7,117 nt of DNA, taken from assembly GCA_013362295.1 (NCBI GenBank), contig JABFWJ010000168.1:1-7117 (forward strand), given 5' to 3'. This DNA is from Thermoleophilia bacterium (lineage in GTDB: Bacteria > Actinomycetota > Thermoleophilia > Gaiellales > Gaiellaceae). A program made the translations under genes and the position numbers. How positions within the stretch are numbered: the first letter of the stretch is position 1; each line of letters starts with the position of its first letter. Below, piece after piece: positions 1 to 5,871 of this stretch. The notes below the pieces were generated by a model, which was given only the letters and a program-made list of their open reading frames with translations, searched no databases and was not told the DNA's origin.

Positions 1-665
1 ATGCCGGAGGTCGCGCGGCTCAACACGGCCCGCGACGTCGCACGCGACGTCGCCTGCACGATCGCGACCAGCGCGTGCGCAACGTCCCGCCGGACGACCG
101 TGTGCGACGCGGCGTGGTCGCCGGCGATCGGCGCGCAGGCGCGCCCGTTCGCGTTACAGCGGATCCACTGATACGCAAACGACTTCGGCGCCCCACGCCA
201 TTTGCCGGTATCGACACGGATGCTGCCCCCGAGCGCGGGCGATCCGGAGACGGCCGGCTGGGCGACCGAGACGAGCGGTGTCTCGCGCCCGGCGATCGGG
301 CCGACCAGGCTCGAATAGCCGTTCGTCGATCCGGCCGAGTCCGTGGCGCGGACGTCGACCGCGAGCGTGTGGCCGACGTCGTTTGCGACCAGCTTGTGGT
401 GCGGCGATTTCGCACCGTGCAGCAGGGCGCAGCGAGAGCCCAGGGTGTCGCACCGGTGCCACCGGTATACGTATCGGATCGTGCCGGAGCCACTCCACGA
501 GCCGGGCGTCGCCGTCAGCCCGCTTCCCTGCGACGGACTCCCGGTGATCGTCGGGCGGCTCGAGGGAGCCGGCCCGGCGCCGAAGGTCGCCGGAGCGGCT
601 CCTGCCGCGACCAGCACGGCGAGCAGCAGCGCTGCATTCCGGATGCGCTTCTCCCCCCGAGGCAC
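1..665 (-). CDS. Secreted protein with Ig-like W..RC repeats, C-terminus cut by window edge
   Basis: This minus-strand frame stays open from 665 to the left edge (221 codons, no stop), so the gene is partial at its 3' end. The N-terminus looks like a signal peptide: basic residues (RGEKRIR) followed by a hydrophobic run of about 16 residues (10-26) and a Pro/Ala-rich cleavage region. Two tandem repeats of about 80 residues follow (about 39-120 and 130-209). Each has a G.W stretch, then Y.W.RC, a second cysteine seven residues later (C72/C79 and C170/C177), and a D...L...V.AT strand. This resembles the bacterial Ig-like repeats common in surface or exported proteins of Thermoleophilia (established pattern, lineage inferred). 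The start is uncertain: GTG at 665 lies just before the signal peptide but has no clear ribosome binding site, and an in-frame GTG at 695 would add ten residues. The exact role is unknown; a cell-surface or carbohydrate-binding role is only a guess, suggested by the adjacent hydrolase. Confidence 0.7.
   Translation of the reverse strand, partial: MPRGEKRIRNAALLLAVLVAAGAAPATFGAGPAPSSRPTITGSPSQGSGLTATPGSWSGSGTIRYVYRWHRCDTLGSRCALLHGAKSPHHKLVANDVGHTLAVDVRATDSAGSTNGYSSLVGPIAGRETPLVSVAQPAVSGSPALGGSIRVDTGKWRGAPKSFAYQWIRCNANGRACAPIAGDHAASHTVVRRDVAHALVAIVQATSRATSRAVLSRATSG
39..278 (-). repeat. Ig-like protein repeat 2
   Basis: Residues about 130-209 of the partial secreted protein. It has GKW, YQWIRC (C170), the second cysteine at C177 followed by PIAG, and a downstream RDVAHALVAIVQAT strand. 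The pairing of cysteines seven residues apart suggests a conserved disulfide in each repeat (inference). More repeats may follow beyond the left edge. Confidence 0.55.
306..551 (-). repeat. Ig-like protein repeat 1
   Basis: Residues about 39-120 of the partial secreted protein. It carries the G-S-W stretch, Y.YRWHRC, the second cysteine at C79, and ends with a beta-strand-like LAVDVRATDSAG. It matches repeat 2 in order and spacing of the Trp, Cys and Asp landmarks. The repeat is at protein level; the DNA sequences have diverged. Confidence 0.6.
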
Positions 666-675
666 CGTGCGGGCG

Positions 676-1836
676 ATGCTAGAGCACGCGCGCACACGCC
701 GGCTGATGGTTGGCCTCGCTCTCTCGGTCGCATTCGTCGCGCTCGTCTCACCCGGACCGGCTCCCGCCTCCAGACAGATGCTCGTCGGTCTGTTCGACGA
801 TGCCTCGACGTACGGGGCGCCGGCCTCGACGTTCCCGCTCCTGCAACGTCTGCACGTTCAGGTCGTGCGCCTGTCACTGACCTGGGGCGGCCGCGACGCC
901 GTCGCGAACGACCGCCCTGCCCGGCCGAACGATCCGGCCGACCCGGCGTATCACTGGGGACGCTACGACCAGGCCGTGGAGGATGCGACGCGTGCGGGCA
1001 TCCAGGTGCTGTTCACGATCGTCGGAACGCCGGACTGGGCGAATGGACGCCAGGGCCCGCGGGTGGCGCCGAGGTCACCCGTGCCGCTGCGCCAGTTCGC
1101 CTCCGCCGCGGCGCTTCGCTACAGCGGGACGTTTCTCGATACCGCGAGCGGTCAGATCCTGCCGCGGGTGAGTCTCTGGCTCGCCTGGAACGAGCCCAAC
1201 AACTCGGTGTTCCTGCGACCTCAATTCGTCCGTGCGAACGGCCGGTGGCAGTTCGCGGCTGCCGCCGCGTACGCGCGCATCTGCAACGCGATCTACACGG
1301 GCGTGCACGCAGTGGGAGGGCCGGAGCGCGTCGCCTGCGGCGCCACCGCGCCGCGCGGCTACAACGACCCGCACGCTGCGCGTCAGTCCACGGCGCCGAT
1401 CGCCTTCATCAGGGCCGCCAAGAGCGCCGGGCTACGCACCTTCGACGCGTGGGCGCATCATCCGTACTACTCCTTCCCGCGCGAGACCCCGACCACCCGG
1501 CTGAGCGATCCGCACGGCGTCGGCTTCGGCGACCTCGACAGGCTGACGGGCGTCGTAACCCAGCTCTACGGCGCGAAGCCGTTGTGGATCACCGAGTACG
1601 GCTACCAGACGAATCCTCCCGACACGTTCTACGGCGTCAGCTGGAAGGCCCAGGCGGCGTACCTCCGCGAGGCCTACAGGATCGCGCGGGCGAATCCCCG
1701 CATCGATCTCTTCACCTGGTTCCTGCTCAAGGACAGCGCGTCGCTCCCGGAGTGGCAATCGGGGCTGCTGACCGTCAGCGGTCGCAAGAAGCCGGCGTTC
1801 GCGGCCTTCGAGGCTCTCGGCGCGGGCGGCACGTGA
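676..1836 (+). CDS. Secreted glycoside hydrolase, GH-A clan TIM barrel (GH5/GH39-like)
   Basis: This encodes a 386-residue exported hydrolase likely acting on polysaccharide or glycoside bonds outside the membrane. The first 35 residues form a signal peptide: RTRR, then a hydrophobic stretch (VGLALSVAFVALV) and a Pro/Ala-rich cleavage region. The rest reads as a (beta/alpha)8 barrel. An early VVRLSLTWGG strand precedes the likely acid/base glutamate E173 in WNEPNN. Next come WAHHPYY (H261, H262) and the likely nucleophile E307 in WITEYGY, with a late FTWFLL strand. Two catalytic glutamates after strands 4 and 7 are the hallmark of clan GH-A (established); exact family and substrate cannot be read by eye. 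Alternative in-frame starts are ATG 643, which would overlap the divergent gene, and ATG 706, which shortens the n-region. None has a strong ribosome binding site. A same-strand oxidoreductase follows 30 bp later. Confidence 0.82.
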   Translation: MLEHARTRRLMVGLALSVAFVALVSPGPAPASRQMLVGLFDDASTYGAPASTFPLLQRLHVQVVRLSLTWGGRDAVANDRPARPNDPADPAYHWGRYDQAVEDATRAGIQVLFTIVGTPDWANGRQGPRVAPRSPVPLRQFASAAALRYSGTFLDTASGQILPRVSLWLAWNEPNNSVFLRPQFVRANGRWQFAAAAAYARICNAIYTGVHAVGGPERVACGATAPRGYNDPHAARQSTAPIAFIRAAKSAGLRTFDAWAHHPYYSFPRETPTTRLSDPHGVGFGDLDRLTGVVTQLYGAKPLWITEYGYQTNPPDTFYGVSWKAQAAYLREAYRIARANPRIDLFTWFLLKDSASLPEWQSGLLTVSGRKKPAFAAFEALGAGGT

Positions 1837-1852
1837 CCCCTGCCTCCGCACG

Positions 1853-1860
1853 AAGGAGAG
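1853..1860 (+). promoter_or_regulatory. Ribosome binding site fixing the GTG start of the MDR gene
   Basis: AAGGAGAG lies 6 bp before GTG 1867, an ideal spacing. It favours GTG 1867 over the in-frame ATG at 1900, although family alignment begins around the ATG (MRAVV...). Confidence 0.6.
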
Positions 1861-1866
1861 GGGATC

Positions 1867-2886
1867 GTGACGACGACGGCGACGAACGAGGCGATCGGGA
1901 TGCGGGCGGTCGTGCGGGCCCGGTACGGCCCACCTGACGTGCTGCGGCTCGAGGAGGTCGCAAAGCCGAGCCCCGCAGACGACGAGGTGCTGGTCCGCGT
2001 CCGTGCGACCTCGGTGAACCCGGTGGACTGGTACGGCCTGACGGGCACGCCGTACGTGGCCCGCGCGATGATGGGCTTCTTCAAGCCCAAGTCGGAGCTG
2101 TTCGGCGACGACTTCGCAGGAGTCGTGGAGGCGGTCGGCCGGGACGTCACGGACTTCCGGCCGGGAGACGAGGTCTTCGGCGGGACGTCCGGAGCGTTCG
2201 CCGAGTACGTGGCCGTCGGCGACGGATTCGGTCCGAAGCCTGCCAACCTGACCTTCGAGGAGGCGGCCGCCGTGCCGGTGGCGGCGCTGACCGCGCTCCA
2301 GGGCCTGCGCGACCAGGGGCAACTCCGGCCGGGGCAGGAGGTCCTGATCAACGGCGCCTCCGGGGGCGTGGGCACCTTCGCCGTGCAGATCGCCAAGGCA
2401 CTCGGCGCGCAGGTGACCGCCGTGTGCAGCACGCGGAACGTCGAGCTGGTGCGCTCGCTCGGCGCCGATCACGTGATCGACTACACCCGCGAGGACTTCA
2501 CGCGCAGCGGCCGGCGCTACGACCTGCTGTTGGACGTCGCAGGGAGCAAGTCGTGGTCGAAGTGCAGGCGCGTGCTCAACCCGCAGGCGACGCTCGTGAT
2601 GGTCGGAGCGCCGAAGGGCAACCGTCTGTTGGGGCCGCTGGGTCACTTCGTCCGGGTGCGTCTCGCGGCGGTGCGCGGAAGCCAGAAGGCGGTCTTCTTC
2701 ATCGCGAAGCTCAACCGGTCCGACCTGGGGATCCTGCGCGAGCTGCTCGAGTCGGGAAAGGTGAAGCCCGTCGTCGAGAGGCGCTACGACCTGGGCGAGA
2801 TCGCGGACGCGCTTCGCTACCTCGGAGAAGGACACGCGCAGGGAAAGCTTGTCATCACCCTGCGATGTCGAGCTGCGCGGCGTTGA
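1867..2886 (+). CDS. Zinc-independent MDR alcohol dehydrogenase / quinone oxidoreductase
   Basis: This 339-residue cytosolic protein belongs to the medium-chain dehydrogenase/reductase superfamily and should use NAD(P)H to reduce a quinone, enone or similar carbonyl compound. The N-terminal GroES-like domain (about 12-125) has the typical order: MRAVV..., SVNPVDW (55 on), FGDDFAGVV and RPGDEVFG. The Rossmann domain follows, with the dinucleotide loop GASGGVG at 163-169 (this AxxGxxG form is typical of quinone oxidoreductases) and LGADHVIDY downstream. The C-terminus ends in the family's GHAQGKLVITL motif. The catalytic and structural zinc cysteines of classical alcohol dehydrogenases are absent, so it is the zinc-free type. 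Length is normal. It sits 30 bp after the hydrolase and may share its transcript. Its last 32 bp overlap the convergent VOC gene. The exact substrate is unknown. Confidence 0.9.
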   Translation: MTTTATNEAIGMRAVVRARYGPPDVLRLEEVAKPSPADDEVLVRVRATSVNPVDWYGLTGTPYVARAMMGFFKPKSELFGDDFAGVVEAVGRDVTDFRPGDEVFGGTSGAFAEYVAVGDGFGPKPANLTFEEAAAVPVAALTALQGLRDQGQLRPGQEVLINGASGGVGTFAVQIAKALGAQVTAVCSTRNVELVRSLGADHVIDYTREDFTRSGRRYDLLLDVAGSKSWSKCRRVLNPQATLVMVGAPKGNRLLGPLGHFVRVRLAAVRGSQKAVFFIAKLNRSDLGILRELLESGKVKPVVERRYDLGEIADALRYLGEGHAQGKLVITLRCRAARR

Positions 2887-3271
2887 TCTCGATCACGTTC
2901 CGGTCCGGGTCGAGGATGTAGATCTGTGGGAACCCGGCCGTCGCGTGCGGCTGCGCGATCATCGCGCGCGGGCTCGAACGGTCAGCGTCCGTTCGATAAC
3001 CCTTCGACTCGAGAAACGAGAGCGTGTCCTCGTAGCTCAGGACACGGACGGCAAAGTGCACGTCGCGCGTATCGATGCCTTTGCCCCCGCGGACCGTCGG
3101 GCTCGGCGCGTCGCCGATGAGGTGGAGCTCACCGTCTCCCAGCGCGAACCACGCTCCCGGAAAATCGAAGGGCGGCCGCTCGATCTCGCGCAGTCCGAGA
3201 ATCTCGCGATAGAACATCCGCGAACGATCGAGATCGGTGACCGGGATGCTGACGTGGTGAAGCGATGCCAC
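2855..3271 (-). CDS. VOC superfamily (glyoxalase / dioxygenase-like) protein
   Basis: This 138-residue protein has the two beta-alpha-beta-beta-beta modules of the vicinal oxygen chelate superfamily. Module 1 shows LHHVSIPVTDLDRS.MFY...LGL (1-27) and ELHLIG (48-53). Module 2 shows DVHFAV (70-75) and the closing DPDRNVIEIN (121-130). Likely metal ligands are H6, E48 or H50, H72 and E128; all are present, so it could be an active metalloenzyme. Substrate class (glyoxalase, ring-cleavage dioxygenase, fosfomycin-type) cannot be decided by eye. The GTG start at 3271 is supported by AGGA seven bases upstream. The 3' end runs convergently 32 bp into the oxidoreductase gene, and the 5' end is divergent from the YjbR-type gene. 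Confidence 0.85.
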   Translation of the reverse strand: MASLHHVSIPVTDLDRSRMFYREILGLREIERPPFDFPGAWFALGDGELHLIGDAPSPTVRGGKGIDTRDVHFAVRVLSYEDTLSFLESKGYRTDADRSSPRAMIAQPHATAGFPQIYILDPDRNVIEINAAQLDIAG

Positions 3272-3297
3272 GCCCGTATCCTGATCGTTGAGCGCCG

Positions 3298-3651
3298 ATG
3301 GTGTCGATCGACGATGCGTGCGAGCTCGCGCGAACGCTTCCTCGCAGCAGCGAGGCGTTCGTGCGCGGCCGCGTGAAGTTTCGAATCGGCCGGATCGTGT
3401 ATCTGTCTTTCTCGCGGGACGGAACCGTGATGGGCTTCGCGTTCCCGAAGGAGTGGCGCGCCGCGCTCGTCGACGCCGAGCCGGACAAGTTCTCGCTGCC
3501 GAGCCGGTCCGACCTGCGCTACCACTGGGTGCACGTGCGCCTTGCGGCGATCGACGCGGACGAGCTGCGGGAGCTGATCGAGGACGCCTGGGCCTTTGTC
3601 GTTCCGAAGTCCGTCGCTGAGCAATACGCCGCGTCGCGCAACGATCGGTGA
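3298..3651 (+). CDS. YjbR/MmcQ family small DNA-binding-like protein
   Basis: This 117-residue protein resembles the YjbR/MmcQ family (CyaY-like fold, sometimes described as DNA-binding; function not established). Visible family traits are an N-terminal helix starting with the 'ACELARTLP..SEAF' pattern, then a strand pattern RGRVKFRIGRIVYLSF, the MGFAFPKEWR turn, and a C-terminal helix with ELRELIEDAW.FVVPK. Length is typical. ATG 3298 has no convincing ribosome binding site; GTG 3301 is the next codon. A weak -10-like TATCCT at 3277-3282 would put transcription start only a few bases before the ATG, so the mRNA may be nearly leaderless (speculative). The gene is divergent from the VOC gene across 26 bp and followed by the spacer before the gas vesicle operon. 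Confidence 0.72.
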   Translation: MVSIDDACELARTLPRSSEAFVRGRVKFRIGRIVYLSFSRDGTVMGFAFPKEWRAALVDAEPDKFSLPSRSDLRYHWVHVRLAAIDADELRELIEDAWAFVVPKSVAEQYAASRNDR

Positions 3652-3717
3652 TCGTCCCGTAACCGCGACGGCGCTTCGCGCGTTTGATGCGAGAAAGCGA
3701 GCGGAAGGGGAGACGTA

Positions 3718-3852
3718 GTGTTCCGCAGAGCGACTAGCGAGTGCGCCTCGGCGTCGGTTGGGACATCCGTGCAGCGCACCAAGGGCGAATCACCGCGGGC
3801 GGGCGGACTGATCCGTAATCCCGATCCTGGTGGCGCCGCACATGTCGAGTAG
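3718..3852 (+). CDS. Possible 44-codon leader ORF
   Basis: GTG 3718 lies 5 bp after a purine-rich GGAAGGGGAG that fits a ribosome binding site, and the frame stays open for 44 codons to TAG 3850-3852. The peptide is Arg/Gly/Ser-rich, with no domain, signal or membrane segment I recognise. It ends 60 bp before the SRPBCC gene. In high-GC DNA such a short open frame is common by chance; the only positive evidence is the ribosome-binding-site-like sequence and its place at the head of the operon. It could be a regulatory leader peptide or nothing. Confidence 0.2.
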   Translation: MFRRATSECASASVGTSVQRTKGESPRAGGLIRNPDPGGAAHVE

Positions 3853-3861
3853 ATCGACTCG
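3846..3861. promoter_or_regulatory. Small inverted repeat (possible operator)
   Basis: CGAGT and ACTCG flank a 6-bp centre (AGATCG), 52 bp before the first gas vesicle operon gene. An alternative offset pairing (GTCGA/TCGAC) overlaps it. A regulator site is possible from its position, but a repeat this short can arise by chance. Confidence 0.2.
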
Positions 3862-3912
3862 CATTGCCGGAGACGCCTCGCCGCCGACCGCAGACTTGAA
3901 GCGAGGTATGAG

Positions 3913-4749
3913 ATGGCCGAACAGAACGGCGGTGTCGAGACCGACGGATCATCCGTCCTCGACGCGCTGAAGTCGAAAGAGTTGCTCCTGCCGGCCGCGC
4001 TCAGCGCCGTCGGTGCTGTCGCGGTGTCGAAGGGCCCGGACCTCGTCCGGCGCCTCACCGATGCGAGCGAGCGGAAAGGCGAGGACGGGGCCGCGAGGCT
4101 CGGCCGGAAGGCTGCGGAAGGCGCGGCCTCGGGCCTGCAAGGAGGCCAGGGCCTGCTCGGCAAGCTCGCCTCGAAGGCGATACCCGGCGGAGGCGGCGGT
4201 CAGAAGAAGACGCGCCGGCTGCCGGTGCAGCGCTGGACGGATGTCGCGGTTCCCGTCGCGAAGGCGTACGACGAATGGACGAACTTCGACGAGTTCCCGA
4301 AGTTCATGCATCGCGTGCGTGACGTGCACCGCGAAGGCGACAACGAGGTGCGCTGGCAGGAAAAGATCTGGTTCAGCACGCGCGAATGGGAAGGCCGCAT
4401 CACCGATCGGCGCAAGAACGATCGGATCGCGTGGCAGACGACGAGCGGGATGTCGCACTACGGCGTCGTCACGTTCCACCGGCTCGACGAGAACCTCACG
4501 CGGGTGATGGTCGACATGGAGTTCGAGCCGAACGGCGTGCTCGAGAAGATGGCTTCGGGACTCCGCTTCGTGAAACGCGCCGTGGAGGCGGATCTCGCGC
4601 GGTTCAAGGCGCACGTCGAGATGAAAGACGCGAAGGGCATCGACTATCGCCCCGCGGCCTACCGGCCCGACCCCGAGCGCGAGGGCGCGCGCCGCGAACG
4701 TGAAAGCGGCCGGAAGGAGCGCCGGCAGTCGGCCGGCTCGAGGAGCTGA
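3913..4749 (+). CDS. SRPBCC (polyketide cyclase/dehydrase-like) protein of the gas vesicle operon
   Basis: This 278-residue protein has three parts. Residues 1-100 hold a hydrophobic Ala-rich helix (about 22-48, with LLLPAALSA and SKGPDLVRRL) and a Gly/Ala-rich linker ending in GGGGG. Residues about 103-240 form an SRPBCC/START-type ligand-binding fold: VQRWTDVAVPVAKAYDEW, NFDEFPKFM, the W.EKIWFSTREWEG strands, IAWQTTSG, and a long C-terminal helix. The tail (about 245-278) is strongly charged, Arg/Glu-rich and probably disordered. SRPBCC proteins of this type occur in actinobacterial gas vesicle clusters (my recollection), but their job there is not established. ATG 3913 has GAGG six bases upstream. 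It is the first gene of the operon, and its stop is 2 bp before gvpA copy 1, whose ribosome binding site lies inside its last codons, suggesting translational coupling. Confidence 0.78.
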   Translation: MAEQNGGVETDGSSVLDALKSKELLLPAALSAVGAVAVSKGPDLVRRLTDASERKGEDGAARLGRKAAEGAASGLQGGQGLLGKLASKAIPGGGGGQKKTRRLPVQRWTDVAVPVAKAYDEWTNFDEFPKFMHRVRDVHREGDNEVRWQEKIWFSTREWEGRITDRRKNDRIAWQTTSGMSHYGVVTFHRLDENLTRVMVDMEFEPNGVLEKMASGLRFVKRAVEADLARFKAHVEMKDAKGIDYRPAAYRPDPEREGARRERESGRKERRQSAGSRS

Positions 4750-4751
4750 CG

Positions 4752-4982
4752 ATGGCCATCGCAACGCACGGCACCGCTTCGAACTACCTGCAGCGTGCGC
4801 CGAGCCCCAGCGGGCTCGCGGACGTCGTCGACCTGATCCTCGACAAGGGGCTGGTGATCGACGCGTACGTGCGGATCGCGGTGATCGGCATCGAGCTGGT
4901 CACGATCGACGCGCGCATCGTGGTTGCGAGCGTCGACACGTACCTGCGCTTCGCCGAGGCCGTGAACCGGCTCGACCTGACC
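4752..4982 (+). repeat. Direct repeat, gvpA core unit 1
   Basis: Codons 1-77 of gvpA copy 1 match codons 1-77 of copy 2 (5641-5871) with 14 differences in 231 bases by my count (about 94% identity). Only 2 of these fall in the first 32 codons. The similarity starts at the ATG, does not extend upstream, and fades in the tail. Confidence 0.9.
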
Positions 4983-5198
4983 GAGACCGAGCTGGCCGGC
5001 CTGCCGGAGCTGCAGGAGAAGGGCTCGGAGGAGATGACGAAGGGCGCGATCGAGGGGGCCGAGGACAAGTTGCTGCCGGACAGCTCGACCCTGCGCACTG
5101 CCATGAAGGGAGCTGCGGCGGCAGCCGCGATCACGGCGGCGGCTGCGGCGGCGCGAGAGATCGCGTCGCGCGTGCACGACGGCGGAGATGACAAATGA
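4752..5198 (+). CDS. gvpA: Gas vesicle structural protein GvpA, copy 1 (long Ala-rich tail)
   Basis: GvpA is the small hydrophobic protein that polymerises into the gas vesicle wall. The core (about 21-77) is unmistakable: LADVVDLILDKGLVIDAYVR, then GIELVTIDARIVVAS and VDTYLRFAEAVNRL. The 'DAYVR' and 'TYLRFAEAV' forms point to GvpA itself rather than the GvpJ or GvpS paralogs. At 148 residues it is about twice the length of cyanobacterial GvpA; long tails are usual in actinobacteria (my recollection of Streptomyces). The tail has an ELQEKGSEE...KGAIEGA segment and then an Ala-rich hydrophobic helix at about 117-138 that copy 2 lacks. The ATG is preceded by AGGAG (4741-4745). The stop overlaps an alternative ATG of the next gene (ATGA at 5195). 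Confidence 0.95.
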   Translation: MAIATHGTASNYLQRAPSPSGLADVVDLILDKGLVIDAYVRIAVIGIELVTIDARIVVASVDTYLRFAEAVNRLDLTETELAGLPELQEKGSEEMTKGAIEGAEDKLLPDSSTLRTAMKGAAAAAAITAAAAAAREIASRVHDGGDDK

Positions 5199-5210
5199 GC
5201 GACGGCGGAG

Positions 5211-5216
5211 AGGAGG
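5211..5216 (+). promoter_or_regulatory. Ribosome binding site favouring the ATG at 5222
   Basis: A perfect AGGAGG lies 5 bp before ATG 5222. The competing in-frame ATG 5195 has only GGAG (5184-5187, seven bases upstream) but overlaps the gvpA stop in the ATGA arrangement typical of coupled genes. Confidence 0.6.
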
Positions 5217-5221
5217 CTCCG

Positions 5222-5632
5222 ATGGCGGAATCGAGCGACACGAGTGCGGGCGACACGAACAGGAAGGGAGAGTTCGGCCGCCGGCTGGCGCAGAAGGCGC
5301 TGATGCCGATCGTCGCGACGGCGGCCAGCGCCGCGGCCGGGTACGCGGCCAAGAAGGGACCGCGTCTGTTCGAGGAGAAGGTGCTGCCGAAGCTCAAGGA
5401 GGCAGCGAACGGCGCGGGGGCAGCCGTCGAGGAGATCCCGGCGCGCGCGAAGTCGGCCGCCGAGAACGTCGGCGACCTCGCGGAAGGACTCACGCAGCGG
5501 GCGAAGGACGTCGCACCCGGCGGCGGCGCGCAGCGGCGCACCGGCGCCCTGTCGCAGGCCGACCTCGACCGTCACGTGAAGCAGCGCGCTGAAGCCCGCG
5601 CGGCGCGGCGTAAAGCGACCTCGAAGCGCTAG
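5222..5632 (+). CDS. Unknown small Ala-rich protein between the two gvpA genes
   Basis: I do not recognise a named family. With the ATG 5222 start it has 136 residues; ATG 5195 would add nine acidic residues. It has a charged N-terminus (1-25), a hydrophobic Ala-rich segment at about 26-43 ending in KKGPRLF, then an amphipathic Ala/Lys/Glu helix (about 50-95), a GGG turn, and a basic C-terminus (QRAEARAARRKATSKR). The hydrophobic segment resembles the N-terminal segment of the SRPBCC protein at the head of the operon (P followed 14-17 residues later by KGP.L). Its place between two shell genes suggests a gas vesicle accessory role, for example shell surface or membrane association; this is inference. 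The stop TAG overlaps the ribosome binding site of gvpA copy 2. Confidence 0.75.
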   Translation: MAESSDTSAGDTNRKGEFGRRLAQKALMPIVATAASAAAGYAAKKGPRLFEEKVLPKLKEAANGAGAAVEEIPARAKSAAENVGDLAEGLTQRAKDVAPGGGAQRRTGALSQADLDRHVKQRAEARAARRKATSKR

Positions 5633-5636
5633 GAGG
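5631..5636 (+). promoter_or_regulatory. Strong ribosome binding site of gvpA copy 2
   Basis: AGGAGG overlaps the TAG stop of the preceding gene and lies 4 bp before ATG 5641. It is stronger than the AGGAG of gvpA copy 1, which may mean copy 2 is translated more (inference). Confidence 0.55.
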
Positions 5637-5640
5637 AGAG

Positions 5641-5871
5641 ATGGCGATCGCAACGCACGGCACCGCTTCGAACTACCTGCAGCGTGCGCCGAGCCCGAGC
5701 GGGCTCGCGGACGTCGTCGACCTGATCCTCGACAAGGGCCTCGTGATCGACGCGTACGTCCGGGTCGCGGTGATCGGGATCGAGCTGATCACGATCGACG
5801 CGCGCATCGTGATCGCGAGCGTCGACACGTACCTGCGCTTCGCCGAGGCCGTAAATCGGCTCGACCTCACA
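5641..5871 (+). repeat. Direct repeat, gvpA core unit 2
   Basis: Partner of the repeat at 4752-4982. Most differences are synonymous third-base changes; three codons change the amino acid, all Ile/Val exchanges. This pattern shows strong selection on the shell core or recent gene conversion between the copies. Confidence 0.9.

Larger units (their letters stand above)
3652..3912 (+). promoter_or_regulatory. Spacer upstream of the gas vesicle operon, presumed promoter region
   Basis: This is the only intergenic region over 100 bp in the window and lies directly before the first gene of the gas vesicle operon, so the operon promoter is expected here by position. I see no convincing -35/-10 pair. 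A GCGC-TTC-GCGC hairpin (3671-3681) followed by GTTT could be a weak terminator for the upstream gene. A possible leader ORF (3718-3852) and an inverted repeat (3846-3861) also lie here. Confidence 0.4.

Noticed and set aside
32..53. Two perfect 10-bp palindromes (GCGACGTCGC) spaced by 2 bp
   Set aside because: They lie inside the Ig-like gene and encode a short Ala-Thr-Ser-Arg repetition; the codons explain them without a regulatory role.
343..675. Extension of the hydrolase frame upstream to ATG 343
   Set aside because: The frame stays open, but the signal peptide begins after 676 and the extension would run fully antisense to the Ig-like repeat gene.
75..1937. 620-residue plus-strand open frame over the left part
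   Set aside because: It crosses the Ig-like gene on the opposite strand and the hydrolase in another frame, and its Arg/Gly-rich translation has no recognisable motif.
1432..2835. 467-residue open frame on the minus strand across the hydrolase and oxidoreductase genes
   Set aside because: It is antisense to two genes with clear family motifs, is rich in Arg/His/Leu as expected from reversed high-GC codons, and shows no domain.
3671..3685. GCGC-TTC-GCGC hairpin followed by GTTT as a terminator
   Set aside because: The stem is only 4 bp with a 3-base loop and the T-run is three bases, too weak to call a terminator as a separate feature.
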